This document shows, one piece after another, positions 1-9,747 of a DNA stretch of 64,000 nucleotides. The translations under genes were made by a program, and so were the position numbers. The DNA comes from Candidatus Peribacteria bacterium. Its GTDB lineage: Bacteria; Patescibacteriota; Gracilibacteria; UBA1369; LOWO2-01-FULL-3. The DNA lies in the NCBI GenBank assembly GCA_943356465.1, contig CALREX010000005.1:1-64000 (forward strand), read 5' to 3'. The notes beneath the pieces are model-generated. The model saw only the letters and a list, made by a program, of their open reading frames with translations, was not told where the DNA came from and ran no database searches. Within the stretch, counting starts at the first letter, position 1. Each line of letters begins with the position of its first letter.

Positions 1-3000
1 AACCGCTTCCAATGATGACAAAGATGGAGCTTTATTTTTGATTTCCATTTTTATTTCGTCACTTACGGCTTTGTCAGGAATATCTTTATCATACAATTTT
101 AATTTTACCGTGAAATATCCAGGATCAGCAGGACTTAACTCCTTATATATATGTGTAACTGATTTGTTGGAACTTTTTGAAGTGTCTCCAAAGTCCCAAT
201 TATATTTCAAATTTCTTCCTGTTCCATCTGTGTTTTTTGATTCGCTGGCGTCAAATGTTATTACGTCTCCTTTCGAAGCTTTGATTTGATCTGATAAATC
301 TGTTATTTCTACTCCATTTACGAAGACAGTCATTTTTGCGACAGGCGTGTCCCCTCCTCCAATAAAAATTTTCTTCGTTACTGAATTATCGTTGTCATTC
401 TCATCATAGACAGTTGCTTTTACATCATACTTCCCTGCTTTTGTGTATGTATGCGGAATTACTTTTGAGTCTTTGATGTCGCCAGTACTTGAATCTCCGT
501 CTCCGAATTTTATTTCATATGCAATTGCATTTTCGCTCGCAAGAAGGAAATTCACGGTAGCTTTTCCTTGAGAATCTACGACTGCAGTTGTCGCCTGTGA
601 TCCTCCCCAGGAGACATCAAGTACATTTTTAATAGATACCGTTTTTGTTACTTCTTTGTATTCTTCTTTGAGTCCCGATCCGACGGTAGTTGAGTCTGAA
701 ACTCTGAGTGTGACCTTATAATCGTCTTTCTTTCTGAATTTTATAATTGGATTTTTATCGTTTAGAGTACTGCCATTCATCAATGACCAATTGTCTCCGC
801 TCTTTGAATCAGGATTAATACTCCATTTGTATGTTAGAGAAGGATTTTCTCCATCCGGATCAAAACTCTTTGAAGCATTGAAATTCACCACACCAGGCTG
901 TGAAGAATCAGGAATTGAATATTCATAAATTGCATTTGGAGCTTGTGATTCCACCGTTAACGCATATGGTTCAGCCTGTACTGTTTCCAAATCGCCTGTC
1001 ACTTTGAGATCGACTCTGTATTTTCCAGGCTCTTTGAATTTGTATAAGAATGAGCTTTTATTTTCATTTATACCAAGATCCATTTCTTTTATTTCTCCTG
1101 ATGTTTTTGTTATTTTCCATTCATATGCTTTTATTTTACCTGATGAAGACGAGGAAAGCGTTCCGTCTATTACTATTGATCTGTTTATAAAGACATTTTC
1201 ATTTGGTGTGACTTGTATTCTTGCGGCAACATTCCTTACATCCAGTACGAAGAATTTTGTATCTAATTCTCCAAGTTTGCTCATTACATCGAGCTTTATT
1301 ATATTTTTTCCTTCAGTATCAAAAACGACAGTCTGCTGTCCTGTTTTATCATTATCTACAGCATTGTCACTTGTTCCTGAAACTTTTCCCGCACCGAAAC
1401 TCCATTTGAAATTATCTACATTATCAGTTTTTGAAGCATCAAATATTATTCCCTTTTTTGCTTCGTTTAACGTGACTCCAACGATAGATTTGTCATTTTT
1501 CAAAATTCCATTTTCATAATACGACATGATAGGAATTTTTTTGCCCTGAATGCTCATTTGCAAATCTATTTTTGTCGTAGGTGGATTTACTTTGATTACG
1601 AGACTGCTTATTCCAGGTACGAATTTTGAAGGATCATTTGATTTTATTGTCACTGTAGCAACATATGTTCCAGGATATTTGTATGTACATTGTCTATATG
1701 CCGGTCCATAAAGTTCTTTCTCAATAGGTGATGTACAACTTACTGCATCAGAAACATCCACAGCTGTTCCTGTGAAAGATTTTGATCCATTAAGATTTGA
1801 CCAATCTATATTCTTATCAACAATGCTTCCACCAGCAGGATCAACAGAATCCAGCACATTGAATGTCACGACCAATGGGCCGTTTCCTTCTACAACGTTT
1901 GCACTCAAATGAGCTTCCACACTTTGAACAGACTGAAGTCCGTCAGAAAATGCTATTTGCTCTTTCAATATCTTTATAAGTAGCTGTGTAACTTCGCTAA
2001 TGCTTGTTGCGTCGCTTGATATATCCCAAGTATTTATTTTATCAAGGAATGATCCAGGTGAATAAATTGTTGGATGTGTATCGTCATATCCGTAATCGCT
2101 CATCATGGATTTGAATAATTTCACGATATCAGCTCCGGCATCTTGTGTTGATGCAAAGTTTGCGAAAGTTTGTTTCATTGCGTAAAGCTTTGGTATGTAG
2201 TCATTCTTCAATCTATCCAAATAGTCCGTTTTGATTGCTGCGAAAAGTTTTGACAGATCGTTCTCTTTCGCATTTATATCCGTCTTGATTGACGTCCATT
2301 TTGCGAAAAGTTCTTTTGGATAGGTCACGCAAGCATCTTTTGTCGGATCTCCGCATTCACTAACACTACCTGCTGTCTGGTCATATTTTACAAGCACTTC
2401 CGGTATAGTTTTAATAGAATCCGTCTGTGTCTCTATCTTATTTATGAGTGCATTTGTCTGCACATAAGCCGCTGAGAATTGAGGAACTCTTCCTCTTATG
2501 TTTGAGATTTTTTCTTTTTCGCTAAATAAAAAATTCAAAACATCTTGTTTTGAAACTAGGTTTTTTGCATAATTTAACGAATCTTTATTCGCATCATTTA
2601 TTATTCCTTTTATTTCCTCTGCACTTTGTGCGAAAAGTATAAAGTTTGAATAAATTTCTTTTGCTATACTTTGTACTTGTATGGCCGAGGCATTGAAACT
2701 GTTTCCATAATTTACTCCAATCACTTTTCCTGTACCATTTACACCTCCCGTACCTGTTGTTCCTCCTCCAATTCCTTTTAGCACAGTATTTACAAATGCG
2801 AATGAACCAAGAACTATGACTAGACCTATAACTGCAAATCTTATGGCTTTTTTGGCTTTCCCTGTATTTTCTTCTTCGCCTGCAGCTGTAAGGTAGAGAA
2901 CTCCTCCATATATAACAATAATTACCGCGATAAGTCCGAGGAATCCTAATGCAAAATTGACAACTTTCAGCACGAATTCACGTACATCACTTGATGCCGT

Positions 3001-3222
3001 CAGGGCAGGGTTTATGCCTTTGTTTGAAAGTGTAAGACTTTCTCCTGGTTTAAATTGTGAAAAATCCTGCCCCTGTGGATTTGTTGTAAACATATCTTTT
3101 GCCGCCTTCTTCAGGTCATCCTGCCAGTCTGCAGATGCCACAAACATATTTGCTGAAAAAAGCGTCGCAAAAGCCCCTATTATTAAAGCAATTTTTATTA
3201 TTTTATTTTGTCTGTTCTTCAT
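1..3222 (-). CDS. Partial (C-terminus off window) secreted/membrane protein: signal peptide, one TrbC/VirB2-like two-TM unit, then a long PKD-repeat ectodomain
   Basis: Own minus-strand translation from ATG at 3222 (MKNRQNKIIKIALIIGAFATLFSANMFVASADWQDDLKK...VLKVVNFALGFLGLIAVIIVIYGGVLYLTAAGEEENTGKAKKAIRFAVIGLVIVLGSFAFVNTVLKG...), open to base 1. PKD-type strings such as FDASKSFDPDGENPSLTYKWSI and FDASESKNTDGTGRNLKYNWDFGD. Missing from the ORF track because no stop lies in the window. Confidence 0.85.
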   Translation of the reverse strand, partial: MKNRQNKIIKIALIIGAFATLFSANMFVASADWQDDLKKAAKDMFTTNPQGQDFSQFKPGESLTLSNKGINPALTASSDVREFVLKVVNFALGFLGLIAVIIVIYGGVLYLTAAGEEENTGKAKKAIRFAVIGLVIVLGSFAFVNTVLKGIGGGTTGTGGVNGTGKVIGVNYGNSFNASAIQVQSIAKEIYSNFILFAQSAEEIKGIINDANKDSLNYAKNLVSKQDVLNFLFSEKEKISNIRGRVPQFSAAYVQTNALINKIETQTDSIKTIPEVLVKYDQTAGSVSECGDPTKDACVTYPKELFAKWTSIKTDINAKENDLSKLFAAIKTDYLDRLKNDYIPKLYAMKQTFANFASTQDAGADIVKLFKSMMSDYGYDDTHPTIYSPGSFLDKINTWDISSDATSISEVTQLLIKILKEQIAFSDGLQSVQSVEAHLSANVVEGNGPLVVTFNVLDSVDPAGGSIVDKNIDWSNLNGSKSFTGTAVDVSDAVSCTSPIEKELYGPAYRQCTYKYPGTYVATVTIKSNDPSKFVPGISSLVIKVNPPTTKIDLQMSIQGKKIPIMSYYENGILKNDKSIVGVTLNEAKKGIIFDASKTDNVDNFKWSFGAGKVSGTSDNAVDNDKTGQQTVVFDTEGKNIIKLDVMSKLGELDTKFFVLDVRNVAARIQVTPNENVFINRSIVIDGTLSSSSSGKIKAYEWKITKTSGEIKEMDLGINENKSSFLYKFKEPGKYRVDLKVTGDLETVQAEPYALTVESQAPNAIYEYSIPDSSQPGVVNFNASKSFDPDGENPSLTYKWSINPDSKSGDNWSLMNGSTLNDKNPIIKFRKKDDYKVTLRVSDSTTVGSGLKEEYKEVTKTVSIKNVLDVSWGGSQATTAVVDSQGKATVNFLLASENAIAYEIKFGDGDSSTGDIKDSKVIPHTYTKAGKYDVKATVYDENDNDNSVTKKIFIGGGDTPVAKMTVFVNGVEITDLSDQIKASKGDVITFDASESKNTDGTGRNLKYNWDFGDTSKSSNKSVTHIYKELSPADPGYFTVKLKLYDKDIPDKAVSDEIKMEIKNKAPSLSSLEAV

Positions 3223-3295
3223 AGAGGTGAGGTACTCTTTAAGGATTATATTTTCTTTATATATTTATAGCAATCTATTTGTTACTTTTATCCGC

Positions 3296-4270
3296 TTAAG
3301 GTGTCGGAGCTCCAGGCACCATTGTGCCGGATTGTTCTGTTCCGTAATATGGCGTGAATTTTATTAATGTATTTACCAATGCAAATGCCCCAAGTGCAAG
3401 CACTATGGCGATAATAGCGGCCAAGAATATTTTTTTAACTTTTGTTGTAGCTTCTTCGTTTCCGGCTGATGTGACGTATAAATACCCTGCATAAAATAGG
3501 GCAACAAATGCAATTATCGAAACAAATCCGATAACATAATTTATAATTTTAACGATAATATATTTTGCAACTTCCGCATCTGGGAGACTTTGTCCGTTAT
3601 CCGGAAAAATTACTCCACGAATTACAACTTCAGAAAGCATAATCACAAAAAGTCCTGCAACTGCGTAACCCAAATGCTTTTTTGCTTTTCCAAGTTCTTC
3701 TTCGCTGCCTCCGCTTGTCATTACTTTAAATCCACGAATTATGATTATCAGTACCGCAATAATTCCAAGAAATGCCTCCGCCATTCCAATCACGCCTCTT
3801 ACTTGAGCTACAGATTGCTCTGCATATAATTTTGTAACAGCTATATTTTCAAATGCATCACCCAGTTCTCCGAAGAACATTTTGCGAACAATTATATCCG
3901 CCAACTGAATAAGAATCATACCGGCTATCGCATAGAGAAGTGTTTTTTTTGCTTTACCAGCATCTTCTTCATTTGTAGTTGAAATAAGTTTTATCGCAGC
4001 GATTACTATCATAATCAATGCAATTCCACTCAGTGCCAATTTCGCCATATCTAATGCGAAAAACACAGGGCTTGTGAGCGTTCCCACTCCCGGCTGTGCA
4101 TAGTCAGGTGGTGCTTCCTGATGCTGCCCTTGGGCATTAAAACTTGGTAATTTCGTCTGATCTCCTATTTTCTGAATTTGATCCAATGGGTTTGATGCAA
4201 ACGCGTGCATTGCAAGCCCCAAATTTATCAGTATGAATGAAACTAAGAATGATTTTATAATTTTTTTCAT
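3296..4270 (-). CDS. Membrane protein with three tandem TrbC/VirB2-like (T4SS pilin-like) two-TM units
   Basis: Signal peptide plus three repeats of TM-loop-TM with loop motifs TNEEDAGKAKKT, GSEEELGKAKKH, GNEEATTKVKKI. Confidence 0.8.
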   Translation of the reverse strand: MKKIIKSFLVSFILINLGLAMHAFASNPLDQIQKIGDQTKLPSFNAQGQHQEAPPDYAQPGVGTLTSPVFFALDMAKLALSGIALIMIVIAAIKLISTTNEEDAGKAKKTLLYAIAGMILIQLADIIVRKMFFGELGDAFENIAVTKLYAEQSVAQVRGVIGMAEAFLGIIAVLIIIIRGFKVMTSGGSEEELGKAKKHLGYAVAGLFVIMLSEVVIRGVIFPDNGQSLPDAEVAKYIIVKIINYVIGFVSIIAFVALFYAGYLYVTSAGNEEATTKVKKIFLAAIIAIVLALGAFALVNTLIKFTPYYGTEQSGTMVPGAPTP

Positions 4271-4275
4271 GTATT

Positions 4276-5253
4276 TTAATTATTTGCTATAGCTCCAAAG
4301 CTTGAGAGCTGGCTTGTTAATACAGTACTTACTACTGCAAAAGCACCATAAATTATCACCACTCCGATGATTGTAGCTACAAGTATATTTTTTGCTGTTT
4401 TCATTCTTTCCTCCTCACCTCCCGAGCTTAGGTACATTATTGCCGCAACTATAAGCATAACAAATGCAACAGGACCGATGAAATACATCATGAAATTTAT
4501 TATTCCAACGATTTGTTCAATCCCGGTTTTTACGTTTACCATTGGATGAACTCCGTTTATTCCGGAGTAAACTTGTTTGTCTACATTGTAGAAAACTTTA
4601 TTGATAAAGATGTCTCCGATGTAGATTAAAAGTAAACCTGAAATACTATAAATCAAACCACTTCTTGCTTTCTTAACCTCTTCTTCCTCCCCTCCTGCTG
4701 TCATGAAGGAAATTCCTGATCTTATAGCCATAATTACAGCATATGTTCCAATCACGTATTTTATGAATGTCATGAAAATTTCGACCTGTTTGTCAAAAAG
4801 TTTTACACGATTTATGATTTCGGCAGGATTTCCCAATATTGTACCTTGTGACATATCGAATATTTTAGCTAAATCCTGTGACATGCTTATAATCACAAAT
4901 GAAACCAATGTGTAAATAAATCCTTTTTTCACTTTTCCGAGTGTTTCTTCCTCACCAGATGACATCACGAGTTGATATCCAAGATAAACCAGCATGACAA
5001 TTCCAACCACTCCGACAAGCACTTTTACGTATGCCAAAGCGCCCATTACGAGATCAACTACGATTAACTGACCTTCTTTTTGAGGAGGTTGTGGAATATT
5101 GTATTTTTCATATTCTTTTGATAGCGGAAGAAACGATGATGCTTGTGCGAGCCCTCCATGCGACAAAAACGAGAAGATTCCAAGCGCAATCACCATAAGT
5201 CCAAGCACGAATGTGAGTTCAAGAATGGATTTTTTGAAATTTTGTTTTGACAT
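4276..5253 (-). CDS. Membrane protein with three tandem TrbC/VirB2-like (T4SS pilin-like) two-TM units
   Basis: Loop motifs GEEETLGKVKKG, GEEEEVKKARSG, GEEERMKTAKNI between paired hydrophobic segments; adjacent to 3296..4270. Confidence 0.8.
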   Translation of the reverse strand: MSKQNFKKSILELTFVLGLMVIALGIFSFLSHGGLAQASSFLPLSKEYEKYNIPQPPQKEGQLIVVDLVMGALAYVKVLVGVVGIVMLVYLGYQLVMSSGEEETLGKVKKGFIYTLVSFVIISMSQDLAKIFDMSQGTILGNPAEIINRVKLFDKQVEIFMTFIKYVIGTYAVIMAIRSGISFMTAGGEEEEVKKARSGLIYSISGLLLIYIGDIFINKVFYNVDKQVYSGINGVHPMVNVKTGIEQIVGIINFMMYFIGPVAFVMLIVAAIMYLSSGGEEERMKTAKNILVATIIGVVIIYGAFAVVSTVLTSQLSSFGAIANN

Positions 5254-5300
5254 GAATGACTTTTGTTTTTATTTTTTCTAATTATTTTAGCACAAAAGGA

Positions 5301-5395
5301 GTTTAAGTTCAAGTGGGAAAGGTGGAAGTACAGATGTCTACTCATAATTGGTCGTAAACATCTGTACTTCCACCTTAAAATCCTTGGACTTAAAC
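5301..5395. repeat. Long imperfect palindrome (nested inverted repeats)
   Basis: Perfect 19-bp arms AAGGTGGAAGTACAGATGT (5319-5337) / ACATCTGTACTTCCACCTT (5358-5376), plus outer arms GTTTAAGTTCAAG / CTTGGACTTAAAC. Confidence 0.85.
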
Positions 5396-5486
5396 TATTT
5401 TTTGCATTTTTTGTTGCATTTTTCAAAGGGGGATGGTAATTTATTGCACGTGAGCCGAGAGGCTTTTTGGATTTATCTAAAATATT

Positions 5487-5696
5487 ATGTTCAATAAGAT
5501 AAAAAATTATATCAAAGGAGCGTTCGAAGAGCTACCAAAGGTAGTCTGGCCTACAAAAAACCAAGCGATTAGAATTACAATTATAGTTCTTATATTTTGT
5601 CTTGTTACAGCTATTTTCCTTGCTGCCGTAGATTATGCATTTACACAAGGATATACATATCTGCTTCAATTAGCAGGATCATTTAAAGCACAATAA
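5487..5696 (+). CDS. secE: Preprotein translocase subunit SecE
   Basis: Short single-TM protein with ELPKVVWPTKNQA motif, directly upstream of nusG. Confidence 0.93.
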   Translation: MFNKIKNYIKGAFEELPKVVWPTKNQAIRITIIVLIFCLVTAIFLAAVDYAFTQGYTYLLQLAGSFKAQ

Positions 5697-5708
5697 ACAA
5701 TCTAAAAG

Positions 5709-6254
5709 ATGGGAAGGCAAGCCGAAAATACAGGTCGACACTGGTACGTGATACACACCTATTCTGGGTATGAAGATGCCGTACGTGAAGCTTTGTTGCA
5801 ACGTATCGAATCTCTTGGAATGCAAGATATGATTTTTGATGTTGTTGTGCCTAAAGAAACTCAAATTGTTATCAAAAAAGGAGAGCCTGTCACTGAAGAA
5901 AAACGTATTTTCCCTGGATATGTTCTTGTGGACATGATTGTTACCGATGACAGCTGGTATGTCGTACGAAATACTCCGAACGTTACTGGGTTCGTCGGCG
6001 CAGGAACTATTCCTGTTCCTGTTTCTCCAGAAGAATGGAAAGTGATAAAGAGACATATGGGGCAAGCAGAGCCAAAATTCAAGATCGACTTTGCTGTTTC
6101 AGACCATGTTACTGTTTTGGATGGACCATTTGCAAACTACGATGGATCTATCAGCAATATCGATGAGGAAAAAGGAAAAGTTAAAGTTCTTATCACAATT
6201 TTCGGACGTGAGACTCCAATGGAACTTGATTTCACACAGATAAAGAAGAAATAA
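5709..6254 (+). CDS. nusG: Transcription termination/antitermination protein NusG
   Basis: WYVIHTYSGYED, FPGYVLVDM, NTPNVTGFVG and C-terminal KOW-type motif. Confidence 0.97.
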   Translation: MGRQAENTGRHWYVIHTYSGYEDAVREALLQRIESLGMQDMIFDVVVPKETQIVIKKGEPVTEEKRIFPGYVLVDMIVTDDSWYVVRNTPNVTGFVGAGTIPVPVSPEEWKVIKRHMGQAEPKFKIDFAVSDHVTVLDGPFANYDGSISNIDEEKGKVKVLITIFGRETPMELDFTQIKKK

Positions 6255-6263
6255 GGACAATTT

Positions 6264-6364
6264 GAAAGGGGGCAAATATCCTTTAGAACTTATGCTTCTT
6301 TTTTTAAAATCGATCTTTTTCCTAAAGGAACACAATGCGTTCTAAAAGATATTTGCCCCCTTTC
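6264..6364. repeat. Intergenic inverted-repeat element (26-nt arms, 25/26 matching)
   Basis: GAAAGGGGGCAAATATCCTTTAGAAC ... GTTCTAAAAGATATTTGCCCCCTTTC; core shared with the 16955-17061 element. Confidence 0.85.
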
Positions 6365-6479
6365 TTTTTCACATTTCTTTTATCAGAATGAAATCTGCGT
6401 GAAATTAAGTTCCAATTTTCTTGATTTTCCATGTAAAATCTTTTATCTTGTTTGTAAGGAATTTCCTCATTTCTAGGTT

Positions 6480-7382
6480 ATGCAAAAATTTACGGTTTTT
6501 ACCGTCATTCTTACTTTAATTGTTGTAGTTGTTGCGGCTCAGGTTGTAGCGAATCAGTATTGGCCGAGCCTTGATTTAGATTCCTTGTCGGGAGGCGAGG
6601 TTGCTCTTAATACAGCAAATCCACTTCCAAATTCCTTGGATTTAAGTGCCAATGTAATTGGCACAGATGTGCAAAATACAAACTCCAATAAAACTCCTGT
6701 TAATCCTATCGATAAACCTACTTCCACACTTGACCCATCAACTTTGCCTCCTACAGAATTTGGGGATGGACTTGATCCTGCTGCCGGTGCCAGCGATGTA
6801 AACGGCCTTAATACATCAAATTTACCTGTTTCAACCAGTCAAAATATAACTTCTGCTAATACGACTAATCCTTCCCAACTATCTCCTCAAAATACAACTT
6901 CCGGGACTTCAGATGATTCTGAAAATAACAATTTCAAACCTGCGGTTTTGAATGTTTATTTAAATCAGGATGATCTTAAAAGTGCAGGATTTACAAACGC
7001 CACCCTTGACACAGAATCTTTTGACGGATTTTTGTACAAGACTATTTATCTTCAAGACTTAAAGGATTTAAAAGTTTTTAAAAATGTTATCAAATCAACC
7101 GACTCAACTCTTTGCAAAGTTTACATAATCGATGTTGGACCAATGAATTCGCCAAAAGATGTTTACAATACGCTTAAAACTCGAGGCTCGGAAGGTCTTG
7201 ATATAGAGATAAATGAGACTAATGAATTTGGAGATAGCTCTTTTTTTATGAATGATTCGCGTCGCCAAAATGTTGCATTTTTAACTGTTAGATTTGGTAA
7301 TTTGATTTATGGTTTTTCATATCCCAAAGAATATCATCCTCAAGTAAAAAACCTAGTTAAGCTTCTTGATATGGAGTTTTAA
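6480..7382 (+). CDS. Hypothetical secreted or membrane-anchored protein, Ser/Thr/Asn/Pro-rich linker
   Basis: N-terminal hydrophobic anchor followed by a low-complexity TS/PN-rich segment. Confidence 0.6.
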   Translation: MQKFTVFTVILTLIVVVVAAQVVANQYWPSLDLDSLSGGEVALNTANPLPNSLDLSANVIGTDVQNTNSNKTPVNPIDKPTSTLDPSTLPPTEFGDGLDPAAGASDVNGLNTSNLPVSTSQNITSANTTNPSQLSPQNTTSGTSDDSENNNFKPAVLNVYLNQDDLKSAGFTNATLDTESFDGFLYKTIYLQDLKDLKVFKNVIKSTDSTLCKVYIIDVGPMNSPKDVYNTLKTRGSEGLDIEINETNEFGDSSFFMNDSRRQNVAFLTVRFGNLIYGFSYPKEYHPQVKNLVKLLDMEF

Positions 7383-7747
7383 AATCTTTTTTTCTTTAAG
7401 AAAGCGGAAACCTCTTTGAGTTTTTTTAAAGTTGTTTCGCTTAAAGAATGTTCTATTCCATGAATATCTTTTTCCTGAACATGTTTCGATATTCCAAGAA
7501 TTGTAAAAAATTCCGCAAGAACCTTATGCCTCTGCGCCACGCTTTTACCCTTTTTATAGCCCTTTTCAGTTAATTTTATACGAGCATATGGTTCATATAA
7601 AATACACTCTTCCTTCTCCAGCCTTTGCATCATCTGAGTAACCGAAGGTTTACTTACATTCAACACTTCAGCGATATCTGAAATCCTTATATCGCCTTTT
7701 TCTTTTAGTAAGTCATATATTGTCTCGAGATAATCTTCTTGTTCCAT
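7379..7747 (-). CDS. mntR: DtxR/MntR-family metal-dependent transcriptional regulator
   Basis: EDYLETIYDLLKEKGDIRISDIAEVLNVSKPSVTQMMQRLEKE winged HTH; GIEHSLSE metal-binding region; divergent from Nramp gene. Confidence 0.88.
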   Translation of the reverse strand: MEQEDYLETIYDLLKEKGDIRISDIAEVLNVSKPSVTQMMQRLEKEECILYEPYARIKLTEKGYKKGKSVAQRHKVLAEFFTILGISKHVQEKDIHGIEHSLSETTLKKLKEVSAFLKKKRF

Positions 7748-7775
7748 ATTTTAATTATACGCTCATAAATGAGTC

Positions 7776-7804
7776 TTGACAATAAAAAAGATAATCTGTA
7801 TTAA
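7776..7804 (+). promoter_or_regulatory. Promoter of mntH: TTGACA-N17-TATTAA
   Basis: TTGACA 7776-7781, 17-nt spacer, TATTAA 7799-7804. Confidence 0.65.
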
Positions 7805-7808
7805 TAAA

Positions 7809-7824
7809 GTTAGGATATCCTAAC
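7809..7824. promoter_or_regulatory. Probable MntR/DtxR operator: perfect 16-bp palindrome GTTAGGATATCCTAAC
   Basis: Perfect palindrome between divergent regulator and transporter genes, just downstream of the mntH -10 element. Confidence 0.75.
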
Positions 7825-7837
7825 AAACGACACAAAG

Positions 7838-9175
7838 ATGACTCATGAAAATTTATTCGAATCCCTGGGGTGGCTGAGGCAAGGCGAGAATAAAAGCCTT
7901 AGGGAAGCCCACAAATCAATCCCGCTGCCTAAAACCTTATCTTTTTTGAAAAAACTTTTGGCGTTTTCCGGGCCAGGCTATATGGTCGCAGTCGGATACA
8001 TGGACCCAGGAAATTGGGCTACCGATTTGGCAGGAGGTTCTAAATTTGGATATGCTTTACTTTTTGTTATTTTGCTTTCAAGTCTTTTTGCAATTCTATT
8101 ACAATATTTGTCAGCAAAACTTGGTATAATTTCGGGAAGGGATCTTGCGCAAGCGTGTCGAGATTCATTTCCAAAATGGGTAAATGTGATTTTATGGATT
8201 ATGACGGAGGTCATGATTACCGCTTGTGACCTTGCAGAGGTCATAGGTTCCGCCATAGCGCTTAATCTTCTTTTTGGAATTCCTCTGGCTGTCGGAGTAA
8301 TAATAACCGCTGCTGATGTTCTGCTTTTGCTTATACTTCAGGCTCGAGGATTTCGCACTCTCGAGGCTCTTGTGATTACGCTTGTAGCAACCATTGCTGT
8401 ACTTTTTGGATTTGAAATTTTATTTTCAAAACCAGATTTTGCTGCCGTTTTTAACGGATTTTTGCCGTCAAAAGAAATATTTTCAAATAAAGAAATGCTA
8501 TATATTGCCATAGGTATACTTGGAGCAACAGTCATGCCTCATAATTTGTATTTACATTCAGCTGTAGTTCAAACTAGAAATTATTCCGAGACTTTTGAAG
8601 GCAAGAAAGAAGCTCTGAAATTTGCCACAATTGATTCGACTATGGCTCTTATGATGGCTTTCTTTGTGAATGCAGCTATTTTGATCGTTGCCGCAGCTAC
8701 ATTCTATACGAGAGGATACAACGGAGTGGCGGAGATCGACCAAGCATATTCACTCCTTACTCCTTTGCTTGGCGCAGGATTTGCAAGCACGTTTTTTGCA
8801 ATTGCATTGCTTGCTTCTGGCCAAAATTCAACTATAACAGCAACGCTTGCCGGACAGATTGTGATGGAAGGATTTTTGAATCTTCGTATAAAACCATGGA
8901 TTCGCAGACTTATTACGAGGCTTATTGCGATCATACCTGCAATAATAATTGTTGTTTTATATGGAGGATCCGGCTTATCCAAACTTCTTATTTTAAGTCA
9001 GGTTGTTTTGAGTATGCAGCTTCCTTTTGCTGTTTTTCCCCTTGTAATTTTCACAAGTAATAAGCTTAAGATGGGCGCATTTGTAAATGGACTTTTTATT
9101 AAAGTTTTAGCTTTTTTGATCAGTATTTTTATAGTCGTTTTGAATCTATGGCTCATTTATAGCTTTTTGCTTTGA
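7838..9175 (+). CDS. mntH: Nramp-family divalent metal (Mn2+/Fe2+) transporter
   Basis: [23 protein letters not shown] and [13 protein letters not shown] signature motifs. Confidence 0.95.
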   Translation: MTHENLFESLGWLRQGENKSLREAHKSIPLPKTLSFLKKLLAFSGPGYMVAVGYMDPGNWATDLAGGSKFGYALLFVILLSSLFAILLQYLSAKLGIISGRDLAQACRDSFPKWVNVILWIMTEVMITACDLAEVIGSAIALNLLFGIPLAVGVIITAADVLLLLILQARGFRTLEALVITLVATIAVLFGFEILFSKPDFAAVFNGFLPSKEIFSNKEMLYIAIGILGATVMPHNLYLHSAVVQTRNYSETFEGKKEALKFATIDSTMALMMAFFVNAAILIVAAATFYTRGYNGVAEIDQAYSLLTPLLGAGFASTFFAIALLASGQNSTITATLAGQIVMEGFLNLRIKPWIRRLITRLIAIIPAIIIVVLYGGSGLSKLLILSQVVLSMQLPFAVFPLVIFTSNKLKMGAFVNGLFIKVLAFLISIFIVVLNLWLIYSFLL

Positions 9176-9199
9176 CAAAACGATAAAAAACTCTAAAAT
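9172..9199 (+). promoter_or_regulatory. Promoter of rplK: TTGACA-N16-TAAAAT
   Basis: TTGACA 9172-9177 overlaps the mntH 3' end; TAAAAT 9194-9199. Confidence 0.6.
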
Positions 9200-9247
9200 G
9201 TCCTAGAATTTACGCACTCGCTTCAATAATTTTTAAGAAAGACAACA

Positions 9248-9673
9248 ATGGCAAAATCATTATTAACAGTAATCAAGCTACAGATCGCGGCTGGAAAAGC
9301 GACTCCGGCACCACCGGTTGGAACAGCGTTGGGACCTCATGGAGTAAACATCCAACAGTTCTGTACCGAATTCAATAACCAAACAAGAGAACTTGGAGAT
9401 ACTATTATTCCGGTCGAGTTAAGCGTATTCGACGATAGAAGTTTCACATTTATCCTAAAAAGCCCTCCTGCAGCCGTGCTTATCAAAAAAGCAATAAAGG
9501 TTGCTAAGGGATCGGCTGTACCTCAAAAAGACAAAGTTGGCACAATAACACGTGCTCAGCTTGAGGAAATTGCAAAAGTGAAAATGGCTGATTTGAATGC
9601 AAATGATATCGATGCAGCAGTAAAAATCATAGCCGGTACGGCAAGAAGTATGGGTGTAGTTGTTCAGGACTAA
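9248..9673 (+). CDS. rplK: 50S ribosomal protein L11
   Basis: [31 protein letters not shown]. Confidence 0.98.
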   Translation: MAKSLLTVIKLQIAAGKATPAPPVGTALGPHGVNIQQFCTEFNNQTRELGDTIIPVELSVFDDRSFTFILKSPPAAVLIKKAIKVAKGSAVPQKDKVGTITRAQLEEIAKVKMADLNANDIDAAVKIIAGTARSMGVVVQD

Positions 9674-9688
9674 AAATATATTTATTTC

Positions 9689-9732
9689 GTGGGAGATCCG
9701 CTCGCTTTAGCGCATCGGACCGATAATACCAC
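9689..9732 (+). promoter_or_regulatory. Putative ribosomal protein L1 autoregulatory RNA element (23S rRNA mimic)
   Basis: GTGGGAGATCCGCTCGCTTTAGCGCATCGGACCGATAATACCAC: closing GUGG/CCAC stem, GGGAG and GACCGAUAAUACC resemble the 23S L1-binding region; directly upstream of rplA. Confidence 0.7.
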
Positions 9733-9747
9733 TTAACAATAAAAAAC

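Noticed and set aside
1004-1519. 171-aa plus-strand ORF and other long antisense ORFs (e.g. 53516..53881, 42996..43310, 12890..13339)
   Set aside because: They lie opposite well-supported coding genes and their composition mirrors the sense repeats or codon bias.
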